A stretch of 64,000 nt of DNA, taken from NCBI GenBank assembly GCA_028281105.1, contig JANQKQ010000001.1, positions 35,347 through 99,346 on the forward strand. Direction: 5' to 3'. Every line of letters starts with the position of its first letter. The stretch's first letter is position 1. The position numbers and the translations under genes were made by a program. A model generated the notes under the pieces. It did no database searches. It had not been told where the DNA came from and worked only from the letters and a program-made list of their open reading frames with translations. Below are positions 47,247 to 56,962 of the stretch, in pieces. The stretch comes from Rhizobiaceae bacterium (GTDB lineage Bacteria > Pseudomonadota > Alphaproteobacteria > Rhizobiales > Rhizobiaceae).

Positions 47247-48804
47247 TCCTCATCCGAACGCGCACGATGACGCACAGGGGCGCCTGCGCCAGCGGGTGCC
47301 GGTTGCGGTCATCGACATCGGATCGAACTCGGTCCGGCAGGTCATCTATGAGGGGCTGACGCGCGCGCCGTCGGTGTTGTTCAACGAAAAGGTGCTGTGC
47401 GGGCTGGGCCGCGGGCTGGCGCAGACCGGCCGCCTGGACGATGAAGCGGTTGAACGCGCGGTGTCGGCCATCCGCCGCTTCCTGGCGCTGGGCCGGCAGG
47501 CCGGCGTCGCCAAAACGTTCATCCTGGCGACCGCCGCCGCACGCGATGCGGTGAACGGGCCGCAGTTCGTCGCCCGGGTTGAGGAACTGTCCGGCGGCCA
47601 GGTTCAGGTCCTGTCGGGCGAGAAAGAGGCGTACTACTCGGCGCTTGGAATCGCCAGCGGCTTCTTCCGCCCGCACGGCATCGCCGGCGACCTGGGCGGC
47701 GGTTCGCTGGAGTTGGTCTCGGTGGTGGGCAATGGACCGGGCGATCTGCCAAACCAGCCGGACGGCACCACGCTGCCGTTGGGCGGCCTGCGGCTGCACG
47801 ATCTGGCCGACGGCTCGTTGAAGAACGCAAGGAAGATCGCCTGCGAACATCTGCAGGGCGCACAGATCGCCTGGCCGAACGGCGGCAAGAACGGGCGGCG
47901 CACCTTCTACGCGGTCGGCGGCACCTGGCGGTCGCTGGCGCGCCTGCATATGAGCGCGATCGGCTATCCGCTGGCGGTCATCCATCACTATTCGCAGCCG
48001 GCCGATGAGATCATCGACTTCTGCGATCATCTGGCGGAAGCGGACCTGACCGATTTCGCCGGGATCGAAACGGTGTCGCGCAGCCGGCGCAACCTTCTGC
48101 CCTACGGAGCGGTGGTGCTGGCCGAAACGCTGCGCGCGCTGGAAGCCAAAAAAATGACCACCTCGTCGCTGGGCGTGCGCGAGGGCTATCTGTACACCCA
48201 GTTGCCGGCTTCCGAGCGCCGGCGCGATCCGCTGCTGGAGGCGGCGTGGGATCTGGCGGTGCTGCGCGCGCGTTCGCCCCGCCACTCGCGCGAGTTGGCG
48301 GACTGGACCGGCGAGGCTTTTGCGTCGTTGGGCGTCGAGGAAAGCGAAAACGAGGCGCGTTACCGGATCGCCTCGTGCTATCTGGCCGATATCGCTTGGC
48401 GCGCCCATCCCGACTACCGGGCCACCCAGAGCTTGGGCATCATCTCGAACGCCGGCTTCGTCGGCATCACCCACGAGGGAAGGGCCTATCTGGCGCTGGC
48501 CAACTTCCACCGCTATCGCGGCATGAGCTCGAAGATCGAAGCGCCGCCGATCGGCGCGCTCGCCGGCAGGCGGGTGAGTGAGCGCGCGCGCATGTTGGCC
48601 GCCCTGTTCCGGGTTCTGTATCTGTATTCGGCCTCGCTGCCGGGCGTGCTGCCCCAGTTGGCGCTCAAGCCCAATGGCGGGCCGGGTTCGTTCGTGCTCA
48701 ACGTGCCCGCAAAGTTCCAAAGCCTGACCGGCGAACGCCCCCAGTTGCGGCTGGAGCAGCTGGCCAAGGAGGCGCAGGTGTCGATCGAGCTGAAGGTGGG
48801 GTAG
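47200..48804 (+). CDS. ppx: Exopolyphosphatase (Ppx/GppA family)
   Basis: 534 residues. Ppx removes terminal phosphates from polyphosphate and relatives hydrolyse pppGpp. The actin-like ATPase-fold motifs are [20 protein letters not shown] and [15 protein letters not shown]. The alphaproteobacterial C-terminal extension is present. The ATG at 47200 lies inside ppk; the first 30 or so residues are variable, so a slightly later start is possible. Confidence 0.94.
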   Translation: MTHPRNSSDSNTATADPHPNAHDDAQGRLRQRVPVAVIDIGSNSVRQVIYEGLTRAPSVLFNEKVLCGLGRGLAQTGRLDDEAVERAVSAIRRFLALGRQAGVAKTFILATAAARDAVNGPQFVARVEELSGGQVQVLSGEKEAYYSALGIASGFFRPHGIAGDLGGGSLELVSVVGNGPGDLPNQPDGTTLPLGGLRLHDLADGSLKNARKIACEHLQGAQIAWPNGGKNGRRTFYAVGGTWRSLARLHMSAIGYPLAVIHHYSQPADEIIDFCDHLAEADLTDFAGIETVSRSRRNLLPYGAVVLAETLRALEAKKMTTSSLGVREGYLYTQLPASERRRDPLLEAAWDLAVLRARSPRHSRELADWTGEAFASLGVEESENEARYRIASCYLADIAWRAHPDYRATQSLGIISNAGFVGITHEGRAYLALANFHRYRGMSSKIEAPPIGALAGRRVSERARMLAALFRVLYLYSASLPGVLPQLALKPNGGPGSFVLNVPAKFQSLTGERPQLRLEQLAKEAQVSIELKVG

Positions 48805-48849
48805 GGGTTGTTTCGGGGGTCTGAGGGGTGCTGCCAAGGCCACCCCCGC

Positions 48850-48945
48850 GTCACCCTCGGGCTTGTCCCGAGGGTCTACTGGTCCATCCAGCGCTTCGGC
48901 CTGTCGGCAACGGGGTTAGATCCTCGCCACAAGGGCGAGGATGAC
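48850..48945. repeat. 96-bp bipartite hairpin element, copy B
   Basis: Left half GTCACCCTCGGGCTTGTCCC then GAGGGTC; right half GATCCTCGCCACAAGGGCGA then GGATGAC. It lies between the convergent stops of ppx and the GFA-type gene and could serve both as a terminator structure. Confidence 0.9.
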
Positions 48946-48966
48946 GCGAAAAAGGGCGGCCAGTGC

Positions 48967-49425
48967 CTACAACTGCATATCGGTCATCGCCCGCCATCGT
49001 TCGATCAACGCCGCGTAGTTGTCGGGCGGTTGGCGATCGTAGCAGAGTTCGTCTTCGCAAAACCGCATGAAAGGCTGCTTCGAGCGGACCCAGATGTGGC
49101 CTGCGGGAACCAGCCAGGACGTATCATCCAAGGTGCCGGCCTTGATGTTGACGAACTCGCTGGCGTTGACGGAGCCGTGGATCAGGCGAACGCCGCATTG
49201 CGGGCAGAACCGGCCCTCGCGAGGGGTTCCCGATTCCGAGCTGCGATATGTGGCGGACATCTCGCCGGTGAACTCCAGATCGCCTGCGCGCACCCGCAGG
49301 GACTCGCCGAAGGCGCTCGAGGTGTGGCGCTGGCATTCGGTGCAGTGGCACAGGTAGAAAACGACCGGCAATCCGGACAGGACGTAGCGCGCCTGGCCGC
49401 ACTGGCAGCCGCCGGTGATCGGCAT
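48967..49425 (-). CDS. GFA/CENP-V domain zinc protein
   Basis: 152 residues with the glutathione-dependent formaldehyde-activating (GFA) fold. Zinc-binding cysteines are in GGCQCGQARY, YLCHCTECQRHTSSAF and FCPQCGVRL. Most GFA-like proteins have no tested role and few are genuine S-hydroxymethylglutathione synthases. ATG 49425 gives the usual N-terminus; a TTG at 49452 would add nine residues. It lies downstream of rnd on the same strand. Confidence 0.88.
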   Translation of the reverse strand: MPITGGCQCGQARYVLSGLPVVFYLCHCTECQRHTSSAFGESLRVRAGDLEFTGEMSATYRSSESGTPREGRFCPQCGVRLIHGSVNASEFVNIKAGTLDDTSWLVPAGHIWVRSKQPFMRFCEDELCYDRQPPDNYAALIERWRAMTDMQL

Positions 49426-49466
49426 CGGCGGGATGGTGACCTTTGCAGGCAAGGCCCGGCGCCGCC

Positions 49467-50657
49467 CTATTCGGCCGCCTGGCTGGCCGGCTTGGCCGCC
49501 GGCTGGTCGGCGAGATCGATGATCGAGATTCTGCGCCCGCGCAGGCCGAGCGCCATTTCGCCGTTCTTCAGCTTCAGCGCCTTGTCGCCGAACAGCGTGC
49601 GCCGCCAGCCCTTGAGCGCCGGCACGTCGGCGCCGTCATCGGCGGCGATCCGTTCCAGGTCGTCGACGGTGGCGATCACCTTGGCCGCGACGCCTTCTTC
49701 CTCGACGATCAGCTTGAGCAGAACCTTCAACATCTCGGTCGCCGCTCCGGTGCCCTCGGGTGCATGGCGGGGCTTGGGCATCGACGGCAACTGGTCGTCG
49801 GGGATCGCCAGCGCCCGCGCGACCGCGGCCAGCAGCGGCTTGGCGTAGCGGCCGCGGTCGAAGCCGCGATTGATGCCGCGCAGCTCCAGCAGCTGCTTCA
49901 TATCGCGCGGCGGCTGGGCGCAGATTTCGTAGATCAGATCGTCCTTGACCACACGCCCGCGCGGCACGTCGTTGCGGCGCGCGGTGTGCTCGCGCCACTC
50001 GGCGACAACCTGCATGACCGCCAGTTCGCGCGGCCGGCGGATGCGCAGCTTCAGCCGCTGCCAGGCGCAGTCCGGAGGCATGTCATAAGTGGTCGGCGAG
50101 GTCAGGATCTCCATCTCCTCGCTCACCCAGTGGGCGCGGTCCTGCTCCTCCAGGTTGGCCTTGATCGACTGGTAGACCTGGCGCAGGTGGGTGACGTCCG
50201 ATAGCGCGTAGGCGAGCTGCTTGTCCGACAGCGGCCGCTTGCGCCAGTCGGTGAAGCGCGACGACTTGTCGACCCGCGCGCCGGTGATCCGGAACACCAG
50301 CTGGTCGTAGGAGATCGAATCGCCGTAGCCGCACACCATGGCGGCGACCTGCGTATCGAACACCGGGTGCGGGATCAGTCCGCCCAGTTTGTAGATGATC
50401 TCGATGTCCTGGCGGGCGGCGTGGAACACCTTAACCACGCTCTCGTCCGCCATCAGCTCGAAGAACGGATCGAGCTCGATGCCGTCGGCCAGCACGTCGA
50501 CGATATAGGCGTGATCCGGGCAGGCTATCTGGACCAGGCACAGTTGCGGCCAAAACGTCGATTCGCGCAGGAACTCCGTGTCCACGGTGACGTACTTTTG
50601 CGTCGCTATCAGGCGGCAGGCCTGCGCCAGTTCGTCGGTACCACGCACGATCTCCAT
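49467..50657 (-). CDS. rnd: Ribonuclease D
   Basis: 396 residues. A DEDD 3'-5' exoribonuclease that trims tRNA and other structured RNA 3' ends. Exo motif I is VTVDTEFLRE, motif II HAARQDIEIIYKLGG, and motif III YALSDVTHLRQVY; an HRDC domain follows at about 205-285. A variable C-terminal tail is Ala-rich. ATG 50657 is used with a GTG one codon earlier. It faces away from aspS; rnd next to aspS is common in Hyphomicrobiales. Confidence 0.95.
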   Translation of the reverse strand: MEIVRGTDELAQACRLIATQKYVTVDTEFLRESTFWPQLCLVQIACPDHAYIVDVLADGIELDPFFELMADESVVKVFHAARQDIEIIYKLGGLIPHPVFDTQVAAMVCGYGDSISYDQLVFRITGARVDKSSRFTDWRKRPLSDKQLAYALSDVTHLRQVYQSIKANLEEQDRAHWVSEEMEILTSPTTYDMPPDCAWQRLKLRIRRPRELAVMQVVAEWREHTARRNDVPRGRVVKDDLIYEICAQPPRDMKQLLELRGINRGFDRGRYAKPLLAAVARALAIPDDQLPSMPKPRHAPEGTGAATEMLKVLLKLIVEEEGVAAKVIATVDDLERIAADDGADVPALKGWRRTLFGDKALKLKNGEMALGLRGRRISIIDLADQPAAKPASQAAE

Positions 50658-50733
50658 CACGCTGGTATAACCCGTCGCTGGCCGCTTGTCGCCATCCGAA
50701 CCCGCCCGCGGCCGACTTTGTCCCGCCGGCCGC

Positions 50734-51978
50734 TCAGCTGCCGTTGCCGTTCGAGGAGCGCCGGGTGATCTTCATCATCATCGGCGATGTCTTGATCAGC
50801 ATGGCGAAGCGCCGGCGCTGCGCCACCGGCACGGCGGCGCGTGCGCGCATGCGCCAAAGGGTGAAGAAGATCAGGGAGGCGTGGACGGCGCTGGTAAACG
50901 TGAACAGGATCGAAGGTCCGCCGATCTCCATCAGCGCGGAAGCCGCCAGCGGGCCGACCATCGCGCCGGCCGACCAGAAGAAGCCCAGACCGGCGGCGAT
51001 CTGCACGAACTCGCCCGACTTGGCATGGTCGTTGGCCTGGGCCGCCGACAGCGAATAGAGCGGCAGCGAGAACGCGCCGAACAGGAAGATTCCCAGATAG
51101 TTCAGGTTCTCCGACGTGCCGGCGAAAGTGGTGATGAATATGCCGGCGAGCGCCGCGCCCGCGGTCGCGACGATCAGCACGATGCGCCGGTCGTAGCGGT
51201 CGGAAAGCCACCCCAGGGGATATTGCAGCACCACGCCGCCGACGATGCCGGCGCTCATGAAGGTGGCGACCGACGCGATCGACATGCCGATGGACTCCGC
51301 ATAAACGGGGCCGATGATGCGGAAGGTGGAGTTGGTCAGCCCGATGATGATGCAGCCGGTGGCGGCGACCGGCGAAATCCGCCACACGTTGAACACCGAA
51401 AACGACATCTCCGGCGGCGGCTTGGGGTTGGAGCGGTCGGCCAGCGAAATCGGCACGAGCGAGACCATCACCATGATCGTCATCACCGCGAAGATGGTAA
51501 CCCCTTCGAAGCCGAAGAACGGGATCAGATATTGCGAGCCGGTGACGCAGCCCAGGTCGATCAGCCGGTAGATCGACAGCACTTTGGCGCGGATGTCGTT
51601 GGAGACGCCGGAATTGATCCAGCTGTCGATCGAGGCGAACAGGCACACGAAGCACAGGCCGGACAGGGTGCGAAGCGCGAACCAGGCGATCGGGTCGACC
51701 CACAGCACCAGCAGCAGCGAGGCGGAAGCCGCCAGCGCCGCCATCGAGCAGAACACCCTGATATGGCCGACCGCGCGCAGCAGGTGCGGCACCAGCAGGG
51801 AGCCCGCCATGAAACCGGCGAAATAGCCGGTGCCGATCAACCCGATCAGCGTGGTCGAAAAGCCTTCCGCCGAGCCGCGCAGCGCCACCAGCGTCCCCTG
51901 CAGGCCGTTGCCGGCGAGCAGAATGCCGGCGGCGATGAACAGCGGAATAAGGGGGCGTAGCGCGTGCATGGTGGGCAT
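50734..51978 (-). CDS. MFS transporter (YcaD-like)
   Basis: 414 residues with 12 predicted helices. The loop SDRYDRRIVLIVATAG after VVLQYPLGWL is the MFS signature, and SIDSWINSGVSNDIRAKVL is typical of the YcaD group. The substrate is unknown. It lies upstream of rnd on the same strand with 76 bp between, and diverges from aspS across a 501-bp repeat-bearing gap. Confidence 0.86.
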   Translation of the reverse strand: MPTMHALRPLIPLFIAAGILLAGNGLQGTLVALRGSAEGFSTTLIGLIGTGYFAGFMAGSLLVPHLLRAVGHIRVFCSMAALAASASLLLVLWVDPIAWFALRTLSGLCFVCLFASIDSWINSGVSNDIRAKVLSIYRLIDLGCVTGSQYLIPFFGFEGVTIFAVMTIMVMVSLVPISLADRSNPKPPPEMSFSVFNVWRISPVAATGCIIIGLTNSTFRIIGPVYAESIGMSIASVATFMSAGIVGGVVLQYPLGWLSDRYDRRIVLIVATAGAALAGIFITTFAGTSENLNYLGIFLFGAFSLPLYSLSAAQANDHAKSGEFVQIAAGLGFFWSAGAMVGPLAASALMEIGGPSILFTFTSAVHASLIFFTLWRMRARAAVPVAQRRRFAMLIKTSPMMMKITRRSSNGNGS

Positions 51979-52135
51979 TACCTACTCCAATTCCCGCGCT
52001 ATTGGCATGATGATTGTGCATGGCTGCCGGGTAACTGAAGCGGGCTTTGGAACGTTTCACGTTCGGATTGCATCGATCCTCGCCCCCAAAAGCCATCGTC
52101 GTCTCCACCTCCACTCTGCGTGGCACACGCACTGC

Positions 52136-52231
52136 GTCATCCTCGCCCTTGTAGCGAAGATCTAACCCCGTCGCCGATGGGCCGCAGAATTGGCTAGGTG
52201 GTTAGATCCTCGGGACAGGCCCGAGGATGAC
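52136..52231. repeat. 96-bp bipartite hairpin element, copy C
   Basis: Left half GTCATCCTCGCCCTTGTAGC then GAAGATC; right half GATCCTCGGGACAGGCCCGA then GGATGAC. The left hairpin has decayed by substitutions (GTAGCGAAG instead of GTGGCGAGG). This is the only full copy between divergent genes. Confidence 0.88.
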
Positions 52232-52340
52232 GCCGTGGAGGGATGGCTAGGCACGGCCAGGCCCCGCCGTCCGCTTGACAAACCGAACCGCCCATGTGTT
52301 TGTCGCGCCGCCTTATTCGATCTCCCGCTGACGCGGGAAC

Positions 52341-52420
52341 GGCACCAGCCCACTCCCCCACCCAGCCACCCACGGCAGTATCCTTGATAGGGTGGCTGGG
52401 TGGGGGAGTGGGCTGGTGCC
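52341..52420 (+). repeat. Palindromic repeat, copy 3 (31-bp stem, ACGGCAGTATCCTT loop)
   Basis: Arms 52341-52371 and 52390-52420 are perfect 31-bp reverse complements; the 18-nt loop is ACGGCAGTATCCTTGATA. It ends 59 bp before the aspS start. Relative to copy 2 its stem has base changes compensated on the other arm. Confidence 0.93.
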
Positions 52421-52479
52421 GTTAGAACGTCAAACGCCATGGCCTTAGTCAGGCCGCCGAACAATCCAGGAAAACCCAA

Positions 52480-54273
52480 ATGCACCGTTACCGCAGCCAC
52501 ACTTGCGAGGCGCTTCGAAAGTCCGATGTGGGCGGCACCGCGCGCCTGTCGGGCTGGGTGCACCGGGTGCGCGACCACGGGGGCGTGCTGTTCATCGATC
52601 TGCGCGATCACTACGGCGTCACCCAGGTCGTCGCCGATCCCGATTCGCCGGCGTTCGCCACCGCCGAGTCGCTACGCGGCGAATGGGTGGTGCGCATCGA
52701 CGGCGAGGTGAAGGCGCGTTCGGACGATACCGTGAATCCCAACCTGCCGACCGGCGAGATCGAGGTGTTCGCGCGCGAGATCGAGGTGCTGTCGGCGGCC
52801 GACGAACTGCCGCTGCCGGTGTTCGGCGAGCCCGACTACCCGGAAGACATAAGGCTGAAATACCGCTTTCTCGACCTGCGCCGTGACAGCCTGCACGCCA
52901 ACATCGTGGCGCGTTCGGCGATCATCGCCGACATGCGCGCGCGCATGGTCGACGCCGGCTTCACCGAGTTCCAGACGCCCATTCTGACCGCGTCGTCGCC
53001 GGAGGGCGCGCGCGACTTTCTCGTGCCCAGCCGCATCCATCCGGGCAGGTTCTACGCCCTGCCGCAGGCGCCGCAGCAGTTCAAGCAGCTCATCATGATG
53101 AGCGGGTTCGACCGCTATTTCCAGATCGCCCCGTGCTTTCGCGACGAGGACCCGCGCGCCGACCGCCTGCCGGGCGAGTTCTACCAGCTCGATCTGGAGA
53201 TGAGCTTCGTCGAGCAGGACGACGTGCTGGGCGCGATGGAGCCGGTACTGCGCGGTACGTTTGCCGCCTTCGCCGACGGCAAGCCGGTCACCGAAACCTT
53301 CCCGCGCATCCCTTATGCGGAAGCCATGCGCAAATACGGCACCGACAAGCCGGACCTGCGCAATCCCGTCGTCATGGAATCGGTCACCGAACACTTCGCC
53401 GGCTCGGGCTTCAAGGTGTTCGCCGGGATGATCGAGAAAGACCCGAAGGTCGAGGTGTGGGCGGTGCCGGCCAAGGGCGGTGGCAGCCGCGCCTTCTGTG
53501 ACCGGATGAACTCATGGGCGCAGGGGGAAGGCCAGCCCGGGCTGGGCTACATCTTCTGGCGCACCGAAGGCGAAACGCTCGCCGGCGCCGGACCGGTGGC
53601 CAAGAACATCGGTCCGGAGCGCACCGAGGCGATGCGTACGCAACTGGGTCTCGACGATGGCGACGCGGTGTTCTTCGTCGCCGGCGATCCGAAGAAATTC
53701 GCCGCGTTCGCCGGCGAGGCCCGCGACCGGGTCGGCCGCGAACTGGGGCTGATCGACGAGGAGCGGTTCGAGCTGTGCTGGATTGTCGACTTCCCGATGT
53801 ATGAATGGGACGAGGAAGCGAAAAGAATAGATTTCTCCCACAACCCGTTCTCGATGCCCGAAGGCGGGCTGGAGGGGCTGGAGAACACCGACCCGCTCGA
53901 ACTCAACGCCTATCAGTACGACCTGGTGTGCAACGGCTACGAGATCGCCTCGGGCGCCATCCGCAATCACAGGCCGGAAGTGATGGAGAAGGCGTTCGAG
54001 ATCGCCGGCTACGACAAGGCGACGCTGGAAGACCGCTTCGGCGGCATGTATCGCGCCTTCCACTACGGCGCGCCGCCCCATGGCGGCATGGCCGCCGGCA
54101 TCGACCGCATCGTCATGCTGCTGCGCGGGGCGAAGAACCTGCGCGAGGTCACCATGTTCCCGATGAACCAGCAGGCCCAGGACCTGCTGATGGGCGCGCC
54201 CGGCGAGGTCACTTCCGCCCAGTTGCGGGACCTGAACCTGCGCGTCCTGCCGACCAAGAAGGACGGCGGCTAG
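52480..54273 (+). CDS. aspS: Aspartyl-tRNA synthetase
   Basis: 597 residues, a bacterial-type class II synthetase. An OB-fold anticodon domain ([33 protein letters not shown]) is followed by motif [18 protein letters not shown], the bacterial GAD insertion (about 280-420) and motif [16 protein letters not shown]. Whether it is discriminating or charges tRNA-Asn too is not decided here; no gatCAB is in the window. Confidence 0.97.
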   Translation: MHRYRSHTCEALRKSDVGGTARLSGWVHRVRDHGGVLFIDLRDHYGVTQVVADPDSPAFATAESLRGEWVVRIDGEVKARSDDTVNPNLPTGEIEVFAREIEVLSAADELPLPVFGEPDYPEDIRLKYRFLDLRRDSLHANIVARSAIIADMRARMVDAGFTEFQTPILTASSPEGARDFLVPSRIHPGRFYALPQAPQQFKQLIMMSGFDRYFQIAPCFRDEDPRADRLPGEFYQLDLEMSFVEQDDVLGAMEPVLRGTFAAFADGKPVTETFPRIPYAEAMRKYGTDKPDLRNPVVMESVTEHFAGSGFKVFAGMIEKDPKVEVWAVPAKGGGSRAFCDRMNSWAQGEGQPGLGYIFWRTEGETLAGAGPVAKNIGPERTEAMRTQLGLDDGDAVFFVAGDPKKFAAFAGEARDRVGRELGLIDEERFELCWIVDFPMYEWDEEAKRIDFSHNPFSMPEGGLEGLENTDPLELNAYQYDLVCNGYEIASGAIRNHRPEVMEKAFEIAGYDKATLEDRFGGMYRAFHYGAPPHGGMAAGIDRIVMLLRGAKNLREVTMFPMNQQAQDLLMGAPGEVTSAQLRDLNLRVLPTKKDGG

Positions 54274-54380
54274 GCGGCCCGTCCGCGCCCTTGAATTTGC
54301 CGGCGAACTCGGCCATGTAGCAGGCGCAGGGGAGCTGCTGGCGGCTTCCGTCCAGAAGCTTACAAAAACCGAGGATTTCC

Positions 54381-55289
54381 ATGGATCACCGTCGGCTTGC
54401 CGGGTTCGTGACCTGGGTTGTCGCGATTGCGATCGTGGTGCTCGGCGTTCCGGCGGCCGGCGCCCAGTCGACCGGCAAGGCCAATTCGCTGTTCGCGCCC
54501 GTGCAGTTGACCCCCGGGGAACCGCAGATCACCAAGGACGTGGCCATCGGCGGCGGGCTGAAGATCGATATATATGCCCCGGCCGCCGCGCAGTCCCGCG
54601 GCTTCTTCTCCGCGCGCAAGAAGGTGCCGGTACTGCTGTACGTGCATGGCGGCGGCTGGATCAAGGGCTCGCGCGATAAGGTCTACAACCTGCCGAAATT
54701 CGCGCTGGAGCGCGACTGGCTGCTGGTTTCCGTGCAGTATCGTCCGGTGCCGCGCACCGACATCGACGGCCAGGTCAAGGACGTGGTGCGCTCGATCAAC
54801 TGGGTGCGCAACCACATCGCGCGCTATGGCGGGGACGCCAAACGCATCGCCATCATGGGCCATTCGGCCGGCGCCCATCTGGTCGCCATGATCGGCGCCA
54901 AGAAGCTGGGCGGCGCCATCCGCGGCGTCATCGCCAACGACGTGCAGGCCTACGACATGGTCGCCTATGGCGGCATGCGCGGCAGCCTGCCTCGTGTTTA
55001 CGCGGCCGCCTTCGGCTCCGATCCGGCCGACTGGATCCGGTGGTCGCCGGTGACCTATGTGCGCACCTCGCGTGGCCACCCGCCGTTCATGATCCTATAT
55101 TCCGGCTCCAACTACGACCGGCGCAAGGTGCTCGCCAACGGGTTCGCCCGCGAGCTGCGCCGCAAGGGCTCGCATGTGACCCTGTTCGACGGCCGCCGCT
55201 ACCGCCACGGCTCGATTGCTTCGCGCATCGGCACCAGCGCCGAAGTGACCAACGCGGTCGAACAGTTCCTGCGGCGGGTGTATCGGTAA
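54381..55289 (+). CDS. Exported alpha/beta hydrolase (carboxylesterase-like)
   Basis: 302 residues. A signal peptide (AGFVTWVVAIAIVVLGVPAA, cleavage near AGAQ) is followed by an esterase fold: the oxyanion motif YVHGGGWIKGSRDK, nucleophile Ser in IMGHSAGAHLVAM, and a C-terminal His in RYRHGSIASRIG. It resembles BD-FAE/lipase-type esterases. The physiological ester is unknown. GAGGA precedes the ATG. Confidence 0.88.
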   Translation: MDHRRLAGFVTWVVAIAIVVLGVPAAGAQSTGKANSLFAPVQLTPGEPQITKDVAIGGGLKIDIYAPAAAQSRGFFSARKKVPVLLYVHGGGWIKGSRDKVYNLPKFALERDWLLVSVQYRPVPRTDIDGQVKDVVRSINWVRNHIARYGGDAKRIAIMGHSAGAHLVAMIGAKKLGGAIRGVIANDVQAYDMVAYGGMRGSLPRVYAAAFGSDPADWIRWSPVTYVRTSRGHPPFMILYSGSNYDRRKVLANGFARELRRKGSHVTLFDGRRYRHGSIASRIGTSAEVTNAVEQFLRRVYR

Positions 55290-55342
55290 AAACAAGCCGG
55301 TTAACCCGACCATGAACCTGATGTTAGCGGCTATTCTACTGC

Positions 55343-55439
55343 GTCATCCTCGCCCTTGTGGCGAGGATCTAACCCCGTTGCCGATGGGCAATGCCAGTCG
55401 GTCGGATAAGCAGACCCTCGGGACAAGCCCGAGGGTGAC
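55343..55439. repeat. 97-bp bipartite hairpin element, copy D
   Basis: Left half GTCATCCTCGCCCTTGTGGC then GAGGATC; right half ACCCTCGGGACAAGCCCGAG then GGTGAC. It lies between the convergent stops of the esterase and lipoprotein genes. Both hairpins are intact. Confidence 0.9.
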
Positions 55440-55509
55440 GCAGGAGAGTTAGGCAACGCCGAACAGATGTTGAGGCATCCTGATCGTCCGCAAGTCTTTG
55501 CGGTCGCGC

Positions 55510-56742
55510 TCACTGATTCTCGTTCGCGCGCACCGTCACGTTGAGCTTGCCGAACAGCAGCGCGGGTAGCGCCAGCGCCAGTTCGGCGATTTCGGAAACC
55601 GGGACAGGCTCGTCCGGGATGCCGGAAACGGTGATCGACTTGGGATCGGTCAGGAACTCGCCAACCGCGGCCGCCATCGCCTTCGACAGATCCGCGCTTA
55701 GCAGCTTCGAATGGCTCGAGCCGATCAGTTGGCGCGCGATCGCCACCAATTGTTCCCGTGACAGGCCGCTGGCGCGCGTCTGCAGATCGAGGATGCGGTT
55801 GGCGAGCGATTCATCGCGCCACGACAGTGAGAAACGCTCCAGCGCGATGTCGGCCAACTCAGCGTTTGCCTCATCCGTCGCCGCGACGCGCTCGTCGGCG
55901 GGCAGGGCGGCGATGCGGGCGTTGATCGTGCGCAGCCGGTCGATCTTGTCGCGGCCATAGCCGGTGAGCGCGAAGGTGAGCGTCAGCGCGCCGGCATCCG
56001 TCATGGCCAGTTCATACCGGTCCAGCTCGATTCGCCCGGCCTGCAAGTCCCAGCTGCCGGCCAGTTCGGCATCGAGGCTCAGCCGCTCGTAGCCCAGGTC
56101 GGCCAACTGCCGGCGAAGCCGGCCATCCTCGATCGCGGCGGTGTCGATCTCCAGCCCGCCCATCGAGCCGCCGCCGGCGACCCTGGTCTCGTCCTCGCTC
56201 ACGCGGAACGCACCGTCGAACTCGGCCACCGAGATCACGGCTTCGCCGTCGACGGTGATCCGCAGGTCGTCCAAAGCGAATTGCGGGTCATTGTAGAGAA
56301 AGAGCGGCGCGTTCACATCCGCCTGGTCGGGCAGGTACAGCCCATGCGCGGTGAACGAGGCCACGGTGGCGGTGGTTTCGCGCCGGCGCCGGTCGCGTCC
56401 GACCCAGGAAAGTCCTTCGACCTCGACCGCTTGGGCGGCCAGCCCGTCGCCGTCCAGCTCGACCGGGTCTTCGATCGTCAGCGATTTGATCTTGATCGGC
56501 TCCTCGACCCCGTGACGGATGACGGAGACATCGCGCAGGACGAAGCCGGTCTGGTGCACGGCTTCCAGTTCGCCATAGGTCAGATCGAAGCCGCGATTGG
56601 CCGCAATGCGCTGATAGTGCGTCACCCAGGCCTGCGCGTCGAAGGAGGGAGATTCGCCTTCCTGCTGGGAGCAGCCGGCTACGATCACGGCCGCCGCCAG
56701 CGCCAGCCAACGGTGACGGACGTCGAGTTGGTGTCCCCTCAT
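55510..56742 (-). CDS. Predicted lipoprotein of unknown function
   Basis: 410 residues. The N-terminus MRGHQLDVRHRWLALAAAVI leads to a lipobox VAGC with Cys24, so it is probably acylated. The mature protein has repeating beta-type patterns such as FVLRDVSVIRHGVEEPIKIK and LDDLRITVDGEAVISVAEFD, and a helical part near residues 250-370. It is reminiscent of AsmA-like or LPS-bridge-type repeats but I do not recognise a family. ATG 56742 with GGAG upstream was chosen; a GTG at 56757 is possible. Confidence 0.75.
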   Translation of the reverse strand: MRGHQLDVRHRWLALAAAVIVAGCSQQEGESPSFDAQAWVTHYQRIAANRGFDLTYGELEAVHQTGFVLRDVSVIRHGVEEPIKIKSLTIEDPVELDGDGLAAQAVEVEGLSWVGRDRRRRETTATVASFTAHGLYLPDQADVNAPLFLYNDPQFALDDLRITVDGEAVISVAEFDGAFRVSEDETRVAGGGSMGGLEIDTAAIEDGRLRRQLADLGYERLSLDAELAGSWDLQAGRIELDRYELAMTDAGALTLTFALTGYGRDKIDRLRTINARIAALPADERVAATDEANAELADIALERFSLSWRDESLANRILDLQTRASGLSREQLVAIARQLIGSSHSKLLSADLSKAMAAAVGEFLTDPKSITVSGIPDEPVPVSEIAELALALPALLFGKLNVTVRANENQ

Positions 56743-56962
56743 CGCGCCATTCTCCACAGCCCGCCGCCGGAACAGGCCCGCACGTTGGGCCGAAAAACAG
56801 GTGACATCATGGCCACATTATGCTTATGCACCAGCCTCATCGGCGCGGTGGGCACGATGGCGGGCCTTGAAAATCCCGACCCAGGGGGCTTAGGGTATGG
56901 GCTTGCATGCCGCTCATCGGCCATGAAGACCCAAGCAAGCTGATTTCAGGTAGCAAGACGCC

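Larger units (their letters stand above)
51979..52479. other. MFS/aspS divergent intergenic region
   Basis: 501 bp without a gene. It holds bipartite element copy C (52136-52231) and palindromic repeat copy 3 (52341-52420). The MFS promoter should lie near 51990-52080 and the aspS promoter close to or within the repeats; no clear hexamers were found. CCAGGAAAA before 52480 is the aspS ribosome-binding site. Confidence 0.6.

Noticed and set aside
47218..48843. A 541-codon open frame antisense to ppx
   Set aside because: Composition typical of a shadow (Arg/Gln/His-rich); ppx on the other strand has the ATPase-fold motifs.
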